In this document: piece by piece, positions 10,464 to 19,151 of the stretch | Numbering within the stretch: the stretch's first letter is position 1 | How the letters are laid out: every line of letters starts with the position of its first letter | Assembly (NCBI GenBank): GCA_016794365.1 | Contig: JAEUKB010000021.1 | Span: 1 to 64,000, forward strand | DNA: 64,000 nucleotides | Source of the DNA: Myxococcales bacterium | Lineage (GTDB): Bacteria > Myxococcota_A > Polyangia > Palsa-1104 > JAEUJZ01 | Direction: 5' to 3' | Translations under genes and position numbers: made by a program | Notes under the pieces: model-generated | Database searches by the model: none | Seen by the model: only the letters and a program-made list of their open reading frames with translations | What the model was told of the DNA's origin: nothing

Positions 10464-12248
10464 CAGCAAAGACACAAGCACGCCGATCACAAACGACCAA
10501 GGCCGGTAGTACGCCACGATCTGGTGTTGACCGATCGGCAGCTTCGACAGGTCCAGCCCAAGCTGACCGCGCTCTTTGACGACCGCCACCGCTTCGGGCG
10601 ACGCCTTCCAGTGCTCATTCCAGTTCGAGTTAAGCAGCAGCTTGGCACCGGGACTGCGCAGCTCGACCGTCAGCTCGCGACGATTGGGCGTGTGCTGATA
10701 GCGCAGCACCTGGCCACTGGCTGCGTCCGCAAACGCAACCTGCGGCACGTCCCCCAGGTTCAGCTTTTCGGCCCGCTGGAGCGGCGCTTCTTCATCACAG
10801 CCCATCACGCCAAGCCCTTGCAGCTCCAGATCCCGCATCTGGCTCCAGTGGCCTTGGACGTGGAAAAACGGCACCGGACCGGGCGGCGTGGGAATCGACA
10901 CCGAGAAGACATCTTCAAAGCTGTGCGCAAAGAACAGCGCGCCATCGATACCCGCCGCCGCGATCAGGGTCAGCCCGAGCAGGCGCTGCGGCCACCGACT
11001 GCTTGTCTGGGAAGTCAGCCATGACATCACGCGCTCCGTCCCCAGCCCTGCAAGGATCGACAGCCACAGCACCGTTAAGATCAGGTGCCGTGATGGAACG
11101 CGCAGGTCACGCAGCACCGGCAGCTTTTGCAGCAGCGACCACGGCGCGACCGGCGAAAAGTTTCCAAGCGACAGCAGGATCGACACGATCGTCAGCAGCC
11201 ACAGGCGAACAAGCAGCTTCGACTGCTCGCGGAGCGCGCTTCTGCCTCGCAACACGTAGACAGCAAGCGGCGTGAGCAGCAGCGGAATCACCACCTGGGG
11301 CAGCCGCGCCGTGTATTCATGCGACCAGTACTTGCGCCCGCTGAGCGCCCCAAAGTCCCGGTACGCAAACAGATCGAACACCACCTGCTTGAGCAGCGTC
11401 ACATCCGGCGTGCGCCGAAACGGGGGCCGTGGGTGATCGATGATGAACTCGAGCGTCGGCAGCATCCGATACGCCGACAGACACAGCGCCACCAGCGCCA
11501 CCGCGATAAGCAGCCCGTAGACACGCAGTCCATCCCGCAGCCGCGAGCCTGTGTGCTGCTCATGCTCCATCGGCCACAGCGCTTGCATCGTCGCCCAAAG
11601 CAGCAGCACTTCGCCAGCCATCGCCGGGGTGAACGTCCCGCCCAGGCTGGCAATCCAGCCCGCGATCGCTCCCGCCCAAAGAAGAAAGCGCAGCTCTTCG
11701 GTTGCGCGCACAAAGAAATAGAGCAGCAGCGGATACAGCAGCGCCCCCGCGAAGTTGATGTGACCGACCGACAGGTGCAGCGCGTGATAGCCGGACAGCC
11801 CAAAGCACAGTCCCGCCACGATCGATCCCGTCCAGCCGATGTCGAGCTTGCGCGCAAACAGCGCCATCCCAAAGATGCCCAGCGTTACATAGACCAGCAT
11901 CGACAGCTTGAAGCCGAGCGGGGTTCCAAAGAGCAGCACCAGCAGAAACGTCGGCACACCATCTAAGGACTGCGGATTTGCCAGCCCGACTTCCCCGCCG
12001 CACGAATACGGATTCCACAGCGGCAGCTCGCGATACCACAGCACGCTGCGACGAGCCATCTCGCTCATTGTCTCGAAGTAGCGCCAGTCGTAGCGACTCG
12101 ACCACAGATCCCCGCTGCGCAGCGCGGGCCACAGCGCCATCGCAGCAAAGCCCAGCGCAACGACCGCAATCAGCCAGTACGCCAGCCTGTGCGCTCGTCG
12201 GACTTCTTCTAGCGTAATCTCGGATTCAGACGACAAATCGGGTTCCAT
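10410..12248 (-). CDS. YfhO-like polytopic membrane protein
   Basis: 612 residues with roughly 11-13 hydrophobic helices. The N-terminal part contains SGDLWSSRYDWRYF and ELPLWNPYSCGGEVGLANPQS, the pattern seen in YfhO/GT-C fold membrane proteins where acidic residues sit in the first periplasmic loop. A C-terminal beta-rich soluble domain (NSNWNEHWKA ... LPIGQHQIVAYYRPWSF) precedes a last helix; this is also typical of YfhO-type proteins. The family is thought to act in cell-surface glycosylation; the donor and acceptor are unknown. The 3' end overlaps the PAS-STAS gene by 54 bases on the other strand. Confidence 0.7.
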   Translation of the reverse strand: MEPDLSSESEITLEEVRRAHRLAYWLIAVVALGFAAMALWPALRSGDLWSSRYDWRYFETMSEMARRSVLWYRELPLWNPYSCGGEVGLANPQSLDGVPTFLLVLLFGTPLGFKLSMLVYVTLGIFGMALFARKLDIGWTGSIVAGLCFGLSGYHALHLSVGHINFAGALLYPLLLYFFVRATEELRFLLWAGAIAGWIASLGGTFTPAMAGEVLLLWATMQALWPMEHEQHTGSRLRDGLRVYGLLIAVALVALCLSAYRMLPTLEFIIDHPRPPFRRTPDVTLLKQVVFDLFAYRDFGALSGRKYWSHEYTARLPQVVIPLLLTPLAVYVLRGRSALREQSKLLVRLWLLTIVSILLSLGNFSPVAPWSLLQKLPVLRDLRVPSRHLILTVLWLSILAGLGTERVMSWLTSQTSSRWPQRLLGLTLIAAAGIDGALFFAHSFEDVFSVSIPTPPGPVPFFHVQGHWSQMRDLELQGLGVMGCDEEAPLQRAEKLNLGDVPQVAFADAASGQVLRYQHTPNRRELTVELRSPGAKLLLNSNWNEHWKASPEAVAVVKERGQLGLDLSKLPIGQHQIVAYYRPWSFVIGVLVSLLSWLAALGLWRQSRQTAL

Positions 12249-12295
12249 GACCTCGGGTCGATTCCTACCACGGCAGCGGCTATGATGGTGCGGTC

Positions 12296-12655
12296 ATGAG
12301 CCGCGCGCGCTTTGTGGAAAATCCGTTCTACATCCTCGGGGTTCGGCCAAGCTGCACCCGTGCAGAGATGGAGCGCGAAGGTCAGAAGCTGCTGGGCATG
12401 CTGGAGCTGGGTCTGCCCGTGGCCAAGAAGTACAAGACACCGCTGGGCGAGGCAGAGCGCACGCCCGAGATGGTTCGCCAAGCCATGGCCGAGCTGCGCG
12501 ATCCCAACCGGCGGCTTCTGCATGAGCTGTGGGCGCAGCTTCCCGCCGATCCACTGCCGGACGAGCCTGCCGAAGCGGTTCGCGATCCAGGTCAGGCCGG
12601 GCCGGGACCGTGGCCTGCGGCTCCCACGCTGCTCGGCGTAGAGGCCAAGAAGTGA
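12296..12655 (+). CDS. Small J-domain-like protein
   Basis: 119 residues. The opening RFVENPFYILGV resembles the first helix of a J domain, and the family signature continues with REGQKLLGMLELGL and MAELRDPNRRLLHELW. The HPD tripeptide that stimulates Hsp70 is absent, so it is J-like only. Its stop overlaps the GTG of the next gene in a GTGA, pointing to translational coupling. The 47-base gap to the divergent membrane-protein gene holds both promoters. Confidence 0.65.
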   Translation: MSRARFVENPFYILGVRPSCTRAEMEREGQKLLGMLELGLPVAKKYKTPLGEAERTPEMVRQAMAELRDPNRRLLHELWAQLPADPLPDEPAEAVRDPGQAGPGPWPAAPTLLGVEAKK

Positions 12656-14193
12656 TCCTGGCAGTCCTGGCGGCGCTGCTGCTTCTGTACTGGCTGTTTG
12701 GCAGGCCCACTCCCTCCGATTCCCACAAGGCACCGGAGCGGCAAGAGCTTCGGCTGGCGCTGCGGGTGCTGGGGTGGCTGTTGTGGCTGGGCTGTCTCAG
12801 CTATGCGCTGGGACGGACGCTGGACGGTGGCTGTGGCTGGCTGTGGCTGCTGCTGCCCCTCGGACTGCTCGGGCCGCTGCTGCGCCCGCTGTACCTTGTC
12901 GATGATCTGCTGGTTCCACGCGGCCTGGTCCGCTTCACCTATCGGGCGATGCTGGTGCTGATGTGGTGGAGCCCAGAGCGTCGCGGTCATGCACTGCTCT
13001 ACGCCTACCGGGCTTTTCTGCGCGCGCCCCGTCACCGCGATCTGCGGACCGACGAAGCGTACCTGGAAGAGCGCGCCAAGAAGCTCAGCGGGGGCGCGGT
13101 GTCGCTGGTGGCGGCGGCGCTGCTGCTCGCCCAGCGCGAAGGCCTGGCCGCTGCGGTGCCGCTTGTGCGCTGCCTCGACTCTGTGGATGACACCGTCAAG
13201 CCGGGCTGGGCGATGGCGGTCGCCCAGGAGCTGGTGCTCGTCGAGCTGATGCGCCTGGGTGAGTGGTCCAAGGTGCGGGTACTGACCGCGCAGGGTCCGG
13301 GCTCCCCGCTCCTTGACTTTGTGGACGCCTGCGCCAGGGTGTTTGTGCCGACCCTGCCGGGCGACCCCGCTGGGCCGATCGAGCCGCCGCCGTCTCGTGA
13401 TAGGCTGTACTGGCTGTGGCTCAAGGCTCCGCAGAAGCAGCACCTGCTCTGGCTGCTCGACAAGGCACAGGACCACAAGCCGCAAGCCGCAGGGAACGCC
13501 GTGCCGACCGCAAGCGAACTGCCTACCGACAAGCCCAAGCTGGAAGCCGCGCTGACTGCCCTGGGAACGCTGTGGAAGATCGAGCCGCACCTGGTCGGTC
13601 CCGAGCACCTGCGCAAGGTCGGCCTGCTGTGGGATGCTGCGCTCTGTGACAAAGACACCGAGCGACTGCTGCTGACCCGTGCGCTCTCCCTGTCCATTCC
13701 CGGCAGTGAGCACAAGGCGCTGTCGTCTCTGCGCACCCAGGTGGTGGAAACGCTGCGCAGCTACCTGGGGGGCGGGCAGCTGCCCATCGCCAGGCTGTTT
13801 CCCGAAGGTCGGCTGCCCAGCCAGGGCGTGCTGGTCGATGCCGTGCTGGCGGTCCGCGCCGAGCTGCTGGAGCAGTTCGAGTCCGCGACCGGCCAGCTTG
13901 AAGAGCGAACCACGGATCAGCGCGCCCTACCGTGGCTGGATGAGTGGCGCGAGTGGGCAGCCATTCGCGATGCCTATCAGCGACTCGAAGACTTCGGCGG
14001 GTCAGAGGCGCGGCGGCTGGCCTGGACCTCGCTGCATCGCCAGGCCAACAACTGGGCGTGCTGGCTGTGGAATGCGCGCAGCGAAAAGGTGCTGGCCAAC
14101 GCGGTGTTCCGCTTTCTGCTGCGTGAGTCCTTGGCCCTGGGGGACGATCGCACCGCCCAGCTTGCCAAAAAGAACGTCGGCTCGGGTCTGTAA
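12652..14193 (+). CDS. Membrane protein with helical-repeat soluble domain
   Basis: 513 residues from GTG 12652, which overlaps the stop of the J-like gene by 4 bases (GTGA). Three hydrophobic segments occupy residues ~1-18, 38-55 and 60-85, followed by a long helical cytoplasmic region. Repeated Leu/Ala-rich helices suggest TPR-like packing, but no repeat consensus is clear. No catalytic motif is visible. Coupling to the J-like protein suggests both work in one complex. An opposite-strand open frame over the same bases is a composition shadow. Confidence 0.65.
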   Translation: MILAVLAALLLLYWLFGRPTPSDSHKAPERQELRLALRVLGWLLWLGCLSYALGRTLDGGCGWLWLLLPLGLLGPLLRPLYLVDDLLVPRGLVRFTYRAMLVLMWWSPERRGHALLYAYRAFLRAPRHRDLRTDEAYLEERAKKLSGGAVSLVAAALLLAQREGLAAAVPLVRCLDSVDDTVKPGWAMAVAQELVLVELMRLGEWSKVRVLTAQGPGSPLLDFVDACARVFVPTLPGDPAGPIEPPPSRDRLYWLWLKAPQKQHLLWLLDKAQDHKPQAAGNAVPTASELPTDKPKLEAALTALGTLWKIEPHLVGPEHLRKVGLLWDAALCDKDTERLLLTRALSLSIPGSEHKALSSLRTQVVETLRSYLGGGQLPIARLFPEGRLPSQGVLVDAVLAVRAELLEQFESATGQLEERTTDQRALPWLDEWREWAAIRDAYQRLEDFGGSEARRLAWTSLHRQANNWACWLWNARSEKVLANAVFRFLLRESLALGDDRTAQLAKKNVGSGL

Positions 14194-14354
14194 GCGCCTG
14201 CGGGCTGTGTAGGGTCGCGCGTGCCGTGGGGGAAGCCGGATGGCCTGTCCCCGCTGCGCGTTGGCGCGACACAGCCCCCACAGCCAGACGCTCGGACCGA
14301 CCACCGCAGCCTGGTAGTCCATCCCGCCCCTGCTGCGCAGCCCTCCCAAGAGCC

Positions 14355-14564
14355 AAAGCCGACCAAAGCGTCTGCCCAATAGTGGCACCGGAAGTAGAAG
14401 TGGCGCGGCGGGCTCGCAATGTGTAGGCACCAGCCGTGGAAGTGGCGCGGCGGGCTCGCCAAGCGTTGGTACCGGAAGCCAAAGCCGACCAAGCCGCTCG
14501 CCCAGCGTAGGCACCAGCCGTGGAAGTGGCGCGGCGGGCTCGCCAAGTGTTTGCACCGGCAGCA
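14355..14564 (+). repeat. 42-bp minisatellite, five units of two alternating types
   Basis: Five 42-bp units start at 14355, 14397, 14439, 14481 and 14523. Each has a 21-bp first half of type A (14355, 14481) or type B (14397, 14439, 14523) and a shared, more variable second half containing GGCACC or close variants. The three type B halves (GAAGTGGCGCGGCGGGCTCGC and identical copies) are exact over 20 or more bases. It lies in the intergenic stretch 14194-15035, in which no credible gene is seen; both strands stay open only because of composition. Confidence 0.85.
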
Positions 14565-14676
14565 GGAGCAGGGATTTTTGGGCGGGGAAGGGTGATTTCG
14601 GACGTGGTGCGGGTCTGCTGGGGGCGGTTTTTTTGCGGTCTGGTCTGGGAATGTGGGCTGTACAGCCTGAAAACAG

Positions 14677-14907
14677 CGATCCAGGCGGAATGGATCGGCC
14701 CAGGAGGCCAGGATCCCTGATCCAGGCGTGTCACTTTGGCAACAGCAGGTCCATTTTGTCCAAGCCAGGTGGTGGAAGTGGACAAAACAGCAGTGGTTGT
14801 GACCATCCAGTCATTCTGGAAAGCCAAACGGACACTGGTTTGTCCGATCCAGCCTGCATGGATGGCAGTTTCTGCACAGAAACGGCGATCCAGGCTGGCT
14901 GGATCGC
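14677..14907. repeat. Cluster of related intergenic hairpins
   Basis: Several palindromes lie within 230 bases: CGATCCA/TGGATCG at 14677-14697, TTTTGTCC/GGACAAAA at 14754-14787, ATCCA/TGGAT at 14847-14863 and GCGATCCAG/CTGGATCGC at 14885-14907. Three share a GATCCAG-type arm, so they look like diverged copies of one element. None ends in a T-run, so they are not typical terminators. The function is unknown; REP-like elements are one possibility. Confidence 0.6.
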
Positions 14908-15035
14908 AAAAGCCGGACTGCCAAGTCCGATCCATTTCGGATGGAAGCCCAAAACCGCACTCCAAGCGGCCGGTGGGCAGGTGGTGGGGCAGAAATCCGC
15001 GCTCGGGCTGCGGCTGCCACAGCCGATGGGTGGCG

Positions 15036-15860
15036 TTAGGGGCGGGCGGGACCGGATGCGGGCGGTGCGCCTGTCGGGCTGGAATCAGTTGCGGCGGCTG
15101 CGGCGGGGGGCTTGCTTGGCGGCTGTACGGGCTGGCCGGTGGGCTGGCTGGGGATCGGGCTGACCGGCGGGCCTTCGCGCAGGCGCTTGTTGGTGGTATC
15201 CACAAAGGTGGAGTAAATCTGGCTGAGCTTGTGAAGCCCTTCGCTGCCACCGGCAATCAGACCGCCCGTCAGCATCACGTCCACCAGCTGGAACAAAAAG
15301 CGCTGAAGCTCGCTGATGCTGCCAGCACTGGTCTTGGGCTCGATCAAGCCATCCAGGCAGCGCAGGCCCGCGACGCTGATCAGCAGGCCTGCCGCAAAGG
15401 CGGCGCGCATCGCAAACTTCTGGGTTCCGATGCGATACGCGGCGCGCTGTAGGTTGAGCGTGCGCAGGGCCTCGGTCGCCGCTTCGTATTCTTTTTGATC
15501 GTGGCGCTCGCTGGCTTGCTTCTGGTGCTGCTCTTCAAAAGACCAGCGCGCATCCAGGGTGATCTGCTCGGGGTCACGCCAGACCCCGACAAAGACCTCC
15601 AGGGCTCGCTCTAGAAACAGCGACAGAATCACTGCCACCGCAAGAAACGACGAGGCATGGGAGATCGCATCGGGATGTAGCGTGAGCGCCAGCGGCTTTA
15701 GCTCAAAGAGCAAGATGCCGGTGACCGACACAATGCCAGCGAGGATGCCAAACGACTGCCACGACATCTTGGAGGTCGATTCCTGGCTGAGCGCGCGCCT
15801 TGGCACTTCTTGGGAATCGGACGCCAGCCGGTGGGCAGAATCGCTCGACTTTTTCGCCAT
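15036..15860 (-). CDS. Membrane protein of unknown function
   Basis: 274 residues from ATG 15860, preceded by AAGGAG. After a polar N-terminus come helices at ~35-55 and ~68-88, a charged cytoplasmic loop (KQASERHDQKEYEAATEALRTL), then helices at ~148-165 and ~187-203. The last ~40 residues are Pro/Ala-rich (PSQPTGQPVQPPSKPP). I do not recognise the family. The upstream 167-base gap separates it from a divergent lipoprotein gene. Confidence 0.65.
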   Translation of the reverse strand: MAKKSSDSAHRLASDSQEVPRRALSQESTSKMSWQSFGILAGIVSVTGILLFELKPLALTLHPDAISHASSFLAVAVILSLFLERALEVFVGVWRDPEQITLDARWSFEEQHQKQASERHDQKEYEAATEALRTLNLQRAAYRIGTQKFAMRAAFAAGLLISVAGLRCLDGLIEPKTSAGSISELQRFLFQLVDVMLTGGLIAGGSEGLHKLSQIYSTFVDTTNKRLREGPPVSPIPSQPTGQPVQPPSKPPAAAAATDSSPTGAPPASGPARP

Positions 15861-16027
15861 CGCAGTTTGCTCCTTGCGTCTTGCAGACTAGCAAGCTTGC
15901 CTGACTTTGTGGACGCTTCCGTCACGCAGCCTGCCCGCAGCAGCCTCGGTGCGGGTGGACCCACCAGGGAACGCCGTTTGGATAGTGTGTCCGTGTGGGT
16001 CATGCTGGGTGTATGAAGGAAGCGGTG

Positions 16028-16351
16028 ATGATACGGTTCTTTTCTACGCTTCTGTTTGCAAGTCTGTGGGTTGGCTGCGCGGCAACGCCGAAGTCAGGGG
16101 CAGATCCCGGCAGACTGAGTGTGGAAGAAGAACAAGTGGTGGCCCAAGCATCGCTGGAGCTGGGCTGTGACCGGGCGCAGCTTCAGATGGTCAAGCTGTC
16201 CAACGATGGCGACATGATGGGGGTCAAAAACCACACCTTCAGCGTGCGTGGCTGCGGCAAGCAAGCGACGTACAAGACAAGCTGCGGCTGGGGTGAGTGC
16301 AGCGTGTTCAACCTGGCGCAGATCCAGTCGGTGACTCCGCAGCGGATGTAA
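16028..16351 (+). CDS. Small lipoprotein
   Basis: 107 residues from ATG 16028, chosen because AAGGAAG lies 5 bases before it; an ATG at 16013 is also in frame. The signal MIRFFSTLLFASLWVGC ends in a lipobox-like Cys. The mature part has four Cys residues in two groups (CDRAQL, RGCGKQ, TSCGWGEC) that may pair. Similar short outer-membrane lipoproteins of unknown role are common in myxobacteria. Nothing in the sequence shows a function. Confidence 0.6.
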   Translation: MIRFFSTLLFASLWVGCAATPKSGADPGRLSVEEEQVVAQASLELGCDRAQLQMVKLSNDGDMMGVKNHTFSVRGCGKQATYKTSCGWGECSVFNLAQIQSVTPQRM

Positions 16352-16516
16352 GCTGCGTGCCCCACGCAGTAGATGGCTTGGGGGATCGCGTAGAACACCA
16401 AACGAAACCGCCAGGAAGAACCGCGATTGCAAAGCGGAAGACCAGCGCGTACGCCAAAGTAGGTGAGGACCGACGAGGCAGCCAGCGGGGTCCGCAGTAG
16501 GTGGTGTTTGGCGCTC

Positions 16517-16936
16517 TTAGTCGTTTGCGCAGGTGCCGCTGTCGAATCGCAGCCAGCGGGCGTGGATTGGGGCGTACAGCGCGTTGCCCAGCACGATCCC
16601 GGCAAGTGACAGCAGGGACAGCCACTGACCATCGCCCAGCTGGACGAGTGCAATGGATGGACAGGCTCCGCACAGGGCCCAGCCGACGCCAAACAGGATG
16701 CCGCCGGGAATCGTGCCTTTGTGGATCGGACGCGGGGCCCACTTGGGGTGCTGAAGCTTGGCAATCAGCGCAAAGCCAAGTGCCAAGAGGGCAACCGCAC
16801 CGCCAAAGCCCAGCAGCAGTCGCAGGCTGGCAAAGGTAAACATCTTGTGGACTTCATCCCAGGAGCCAAAGCCAATGCGATGAAGACAGAAGCCGAACAG
16901 CAGTCCCACGGCGACGGTTCCCAGCGTGTCCTTCAT
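16517..16936 (-). CDS. YeeE/YedE-type sulfur transport subunit (DUF6691-like)
   Basis: 139 residues from ATG 16936, which overlaps the stop of the upstream YeeE-like gene in an ATGA. Four hydrophobic segments surround the family signature [19 protein letters not shown], whose Cys pair is expected in the transport path. It is the half-size partner of the gene that follows; together they form the two-part version of a YeeE/YedE thiosulfate or sulfide-type permease in the inner membrane. The 165 bases to the next gene hold nothing recognisable. Confidence 0.8.
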   Translation of the reverse strand: MKDTLGTVAVGLLFGFCLHRIGFGSWDEVHKMFTFASLRLLLGFGGAVALLALGFALIAKLQHPKWAPRPIHKGTIPGGILFGVGWALCGACPSIALVQLGDGQWLSLLSLAGIVLGNALYAPIHARWLRFDSGTCAND

Positions 16937-17544
16937 CGCAGGGCCCCCAGCAGCAGCGAGGTCAGGATGCCCGCACCAAAGAACGAAACCGTGGCCAGCA
17001 AGCTTCCGGGCTGAAAGCGACTGACTCCGCACAGGCCGTGTCCAGAGGTGCAGCCGCCCGCCATCCGGGTGCCGAAGCCAACCAGCAGGCCGCCACCAAA
17101 GAGGACAGTGCCAAGTGCCAGAGGATGGTGTCCAAACGTCGCAAAGAACAGGGCGCGATCCGAGTGGGCCCCTGCCAGGTGAGCAGAGAGCGCCGCGCCC
17201 AGTGCGATGGCCACAAAAAACAGAAGGTGAACGGCAGCGCTCTGCTTGGGCTTGGGCAGAAGCGGCGGAGCTGGCTGGACTGGGACGTGTAGCTCTGCAT
17301 CCAGCGTGGCGGCTTGTTCTTCGGACAGACCAAACTCCGCAAGCGTAGCGGCCCGCAGGGCTTCCATCAGCTCCTCTTGGGACAGGCTGGTTTGGGAATC
17401 CGAGTCCTTTTTGCGAAGTCGCAGTGCATCGGTCAGCGCAGTGAAGCGACCAGAGACGGCGAACATCCGCCCGAGCAGTAGCCAGTGAATCAGTGCAACC
17501 CCCGCCAGAGCCAGCGCACAGAGCCAGAGGGGCCAGTACGTCAT
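16933..17544 (-). CDS. YeeE/YedE-family transporter
   Basis: 203 residues. An N-terminal helix is followed by a charged insert (residues ~45-95: [23 protein letters not shown]) and then three hydrophobic segments. The YeeE signature [11 protein letters not shown] contains the two Cys residues that bind thiosulfate-type substrates in this family. The insert between the first helix and the core is unusual for short members. The start ATG at 17544 overlaps the upstream stop (ATGA), and the stop overlaps the next start, so three genes form one tightly coupled operon. Confidence 0.85.
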   Translation of the reverse strand: MTYWPLWLCALALAGVALIHWLLLGRMFAVSGRFTALTDALRLRKKDSDSQTSLSQEELMEALRAATLAEFGLSEEQAATLDAELHVPVQPAPPLLPKPKQSAAVHLLFFVAIALGAALSAHLAGAHSDRALFFATFGHHPLALGTVLFGGGLLVGFGTRMAGGCTSGHGLCGVSRFQPGSLLATVSFFGAGILTSLLLGALR

Positions 17545-17738
17545 TTTACGACCTTCTTTAGGAGCACTCCGCTCGGAAGTAGATTATCAGGAACCCATGC
17601 CTCGCGGAGGCTTCGCTGATAGCGCGCGCAGCGGGTGTAGTCGCTTCTACAGTAGTTGGTCTTCCACACAGCCAGCGTTCCGCTCATGGAAAAGAGCGGA
17701 AACAATCGGCAGCTTGCTTCGTGAGGACACTGCGGCAT
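17541..17738 (-). CDS. Small Cys-rich protein in sulfur-transport operon
   Basis: 65 residues from ATG 17738, with GGTGGGA upstream; an in-frame ATG at 17849 would add 37 residues without clear domain character. Cys residues occur as CPHEASC and YCRSDYTRC, with [10 protein letters not shown] near the C-terminus. This pattern recurs in small proteins that look like metal- or cluster-binding modules, but I cannot name the family with certainty. It is translationally coupled to the YeeE-like transporter (ATGA overlap), so a role in sulfur-compound sensing or handling is inferred. Confidence 0.6.
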   Translation of the reverse strand: MPQCPHEASCRLFPLFSMSGTLAVWKTNYCRSDYTRCARYQRSLREAWVPDNLLPSGVLLKKVVK

Positions 17739-17877
17739 CTTGTCCCACCTACAGACCCACAGATCGGTCGTCTGTACGATCAGAGGATACTGCGTTCGCA
17801 CTTCGGGCAGGTAGGGGTTTTGTCCATCTGACGGAGGCGTACGCCGCACCGTAGCGGTGGTTTGGCAGCCGGGGTGA

Positions 17878-18462
17878 TTACTTGGGGCGCAGTCTCTTCC
17901 AAAAGATCAGCTCGGTGATCTCGGTCCGCACATAGTCCGGCAGGCGTCCCACTTCCTGATAGCCGTGACGCCCGTAGAAGCGGTGCGCGCCGTCATTGAA
18001 GTGCGATGCCAGCAGGAACAGATCGCGGCTGTGGATGCGCACGGCGTCTTCCACCGCAGCGAGCAGCCGGGATCCGGTTCCTTGTCCGGTGTGCGAAGCG
18101 GCGATGGCGATGAGCTTGAGGTATCCGCCAAGGCTCCCAAACATGCCGCTCTGGGCGTAGCGCGCAAAGCCGAGCAGCGGGGCTGGGGCGGGGGTCACTG
18201 GGGTGCTGGATGGAGGTGCAGCAGCGGGTGCTGCCGGGCCGTGATGCTGAGCGTCCACGACCGCGACCAGGAGTGACTCTGTGGGCGTGGCCGAACCTGC
18301 TGGGGGCGTGCAGAGCTGGCAAAGCTCATCGCCAAGCTTGTGTGGATCGGACCCATAGCGGGACAGCAGCGGTCCGTAGGCCAGCTCGCTGGCCAGTACA
18401 CGCAGTCCGCCGTGATCGGACGGGCAGGCCGGACGGATGACGATGCGCGGACGGCCTGTCAC
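17878..18462 (-). CDS. GNAT-family N-acetyltransferase
   Basis: 194 residues from GTG 18462, overlapping the ferredoxin stop (GTGA). The GNAT core is visible as IVIRPACPSDHGGLRVL at the start, the acetyl-CoA loop in SHTGQGTGSRLLAAVED, and the C-terminal FYGRHGYQEVGRLPDYVRTE. A Pro/Ala-rich insertion (residues ~75-95) separates the first and second halves and probably forms a surface loop. The substrate is unknown. Coupling to a ferredoxin is unusual and may only reflect operon packing. Confidence 0.8.
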   Translation of the reverse strand: MTGRPRIVIRPACPSDHGGLRVLASELAYGPLLSRYGSDPHKLGDELCQLCTPPAGSATPTESLLVAVVDAQHHGPAAPAAAPPSSTPVTPAPAPLLGFARYAQSGMFGSLGGYLKLIAIAASHTGQGTGSRLLAAVEDAVRIHSRDLFLLASHFNDGAHRFYGRHGYQEVGRLPDYVRTEITELIFWKRLRPK

Positions 18463-19010
18463 CGCAGGGTGCTCCAGGGCCGAATCCGAATCGAGGTTGG
18501 CTCGGTCGGACAGTAGTATTCGCAGATGCCGCAGCCGGTGCAAAAGTCAGTGACGGTGGGCTTGCCGTGGGCATCCAGCCGCAGCGCTCCTTGAATCGGG
18601 CAGCGGTCCAGACAGACAGAGCACTTGTCGCCGCGATGCGGCAGACAACGCGATGTGTCAATGGTGGCTTTGCCCATCTGGACTTCGGTGGCGCGCCGCA
18701 CGGGCACAAGGGCCCCGCTTGGACAGACGGTGGTGCAGAGCAGCCCTTCACACAGCACGCACGGCGCTTGCCGCGCCACGATGGCCGGGGTTCCTTGCGC
18801 GGCTCCGTGTTCGTCAGAGAGCGGATGAATCGCTTGGCGCGGACAGATGGCTTCGCAGCGACCGCAGCGCAGACAGACATCGGCCAGCTTCGCTTCGGCG
18901 ATGGCACCGGGGGGACGCAGCGGTGGCGGTGGACCTTTGGGGCGTACTGCTTCGTCCACCGAGCGGCGGAAGATCGAAAACAGCTCGCGACGAGACAGCT
19001 TGTCGGCCAT
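18459..19010 (-). CDS. NapF/NapG-type four-cluster ferredoxin
   Basis: 183 residues with four Cys groups typical of 4Fe-4S clusters: CLRCGRCEAICP, CVLCEGLLCTTVCP, CLPHRGDKCSVCLDRCP and CTGCGICEYYCP. The spacing fits the MauM/NapF/NapG ferredoxin family, which passes electrons to periplasmic or membrane oxidoreductases. No twin-arginine signal is evident, although RR pairs occur near the N-terminus. The redox partner is not encoded nearby. It is divergent from the aminotransferase gene, with 141 bases between. Confidence 0.85.
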   Translation of the reverse strand: MADKLSRRELFSIFRRSVDEAVRPKGPPPPLRPPGAIAEAKLADVCLRCGRCEAICPRQAIHPLSDEHGAAQGTPAIVARQAPCVLCEGLLCTTVCPSGALVPVRRATEVQMGKATIDTSRCLPHRGDKCSVCLDRCPIQGALRLDAHGKPTVTDFCTGCGICEYYCPTEPTSIRIRPWSTLR

Positions 19011-19151
19011 GACCTATCGCGTCATGAAGTCACCTTTTTGTGCGCCATGCAAGCGACAAGCAGCAGCGACTACACACGACCACTTCCGCCGGGCTTGTAA
19101 CCTTGTTAGTGTCCGCTCTTTCACTGTTACCACGGGTAAGGAGAAGCCATC

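Noticed and set aside
12592..13713. 373-residue minus-strand open frame
   Set aside because: It is antisense to the coupled membrane-protein gene, with Gln/Arg/Pro-rich translation typical of a shadow.
14318..15163. Stop-free plus-strand frame across the repeat region
   Set aside because: It has no start signal or domain, runs into an opposite-strand gene with a clear ribosome-binding site, and is explained by repeats and composition.
13523..15256. 577-residue minus-strand open frame
   Set aside because: It is antisense to the membrane-protein gene and runs through the repeat array; the translation is Arg/Pro/Ala-rich without a domain.
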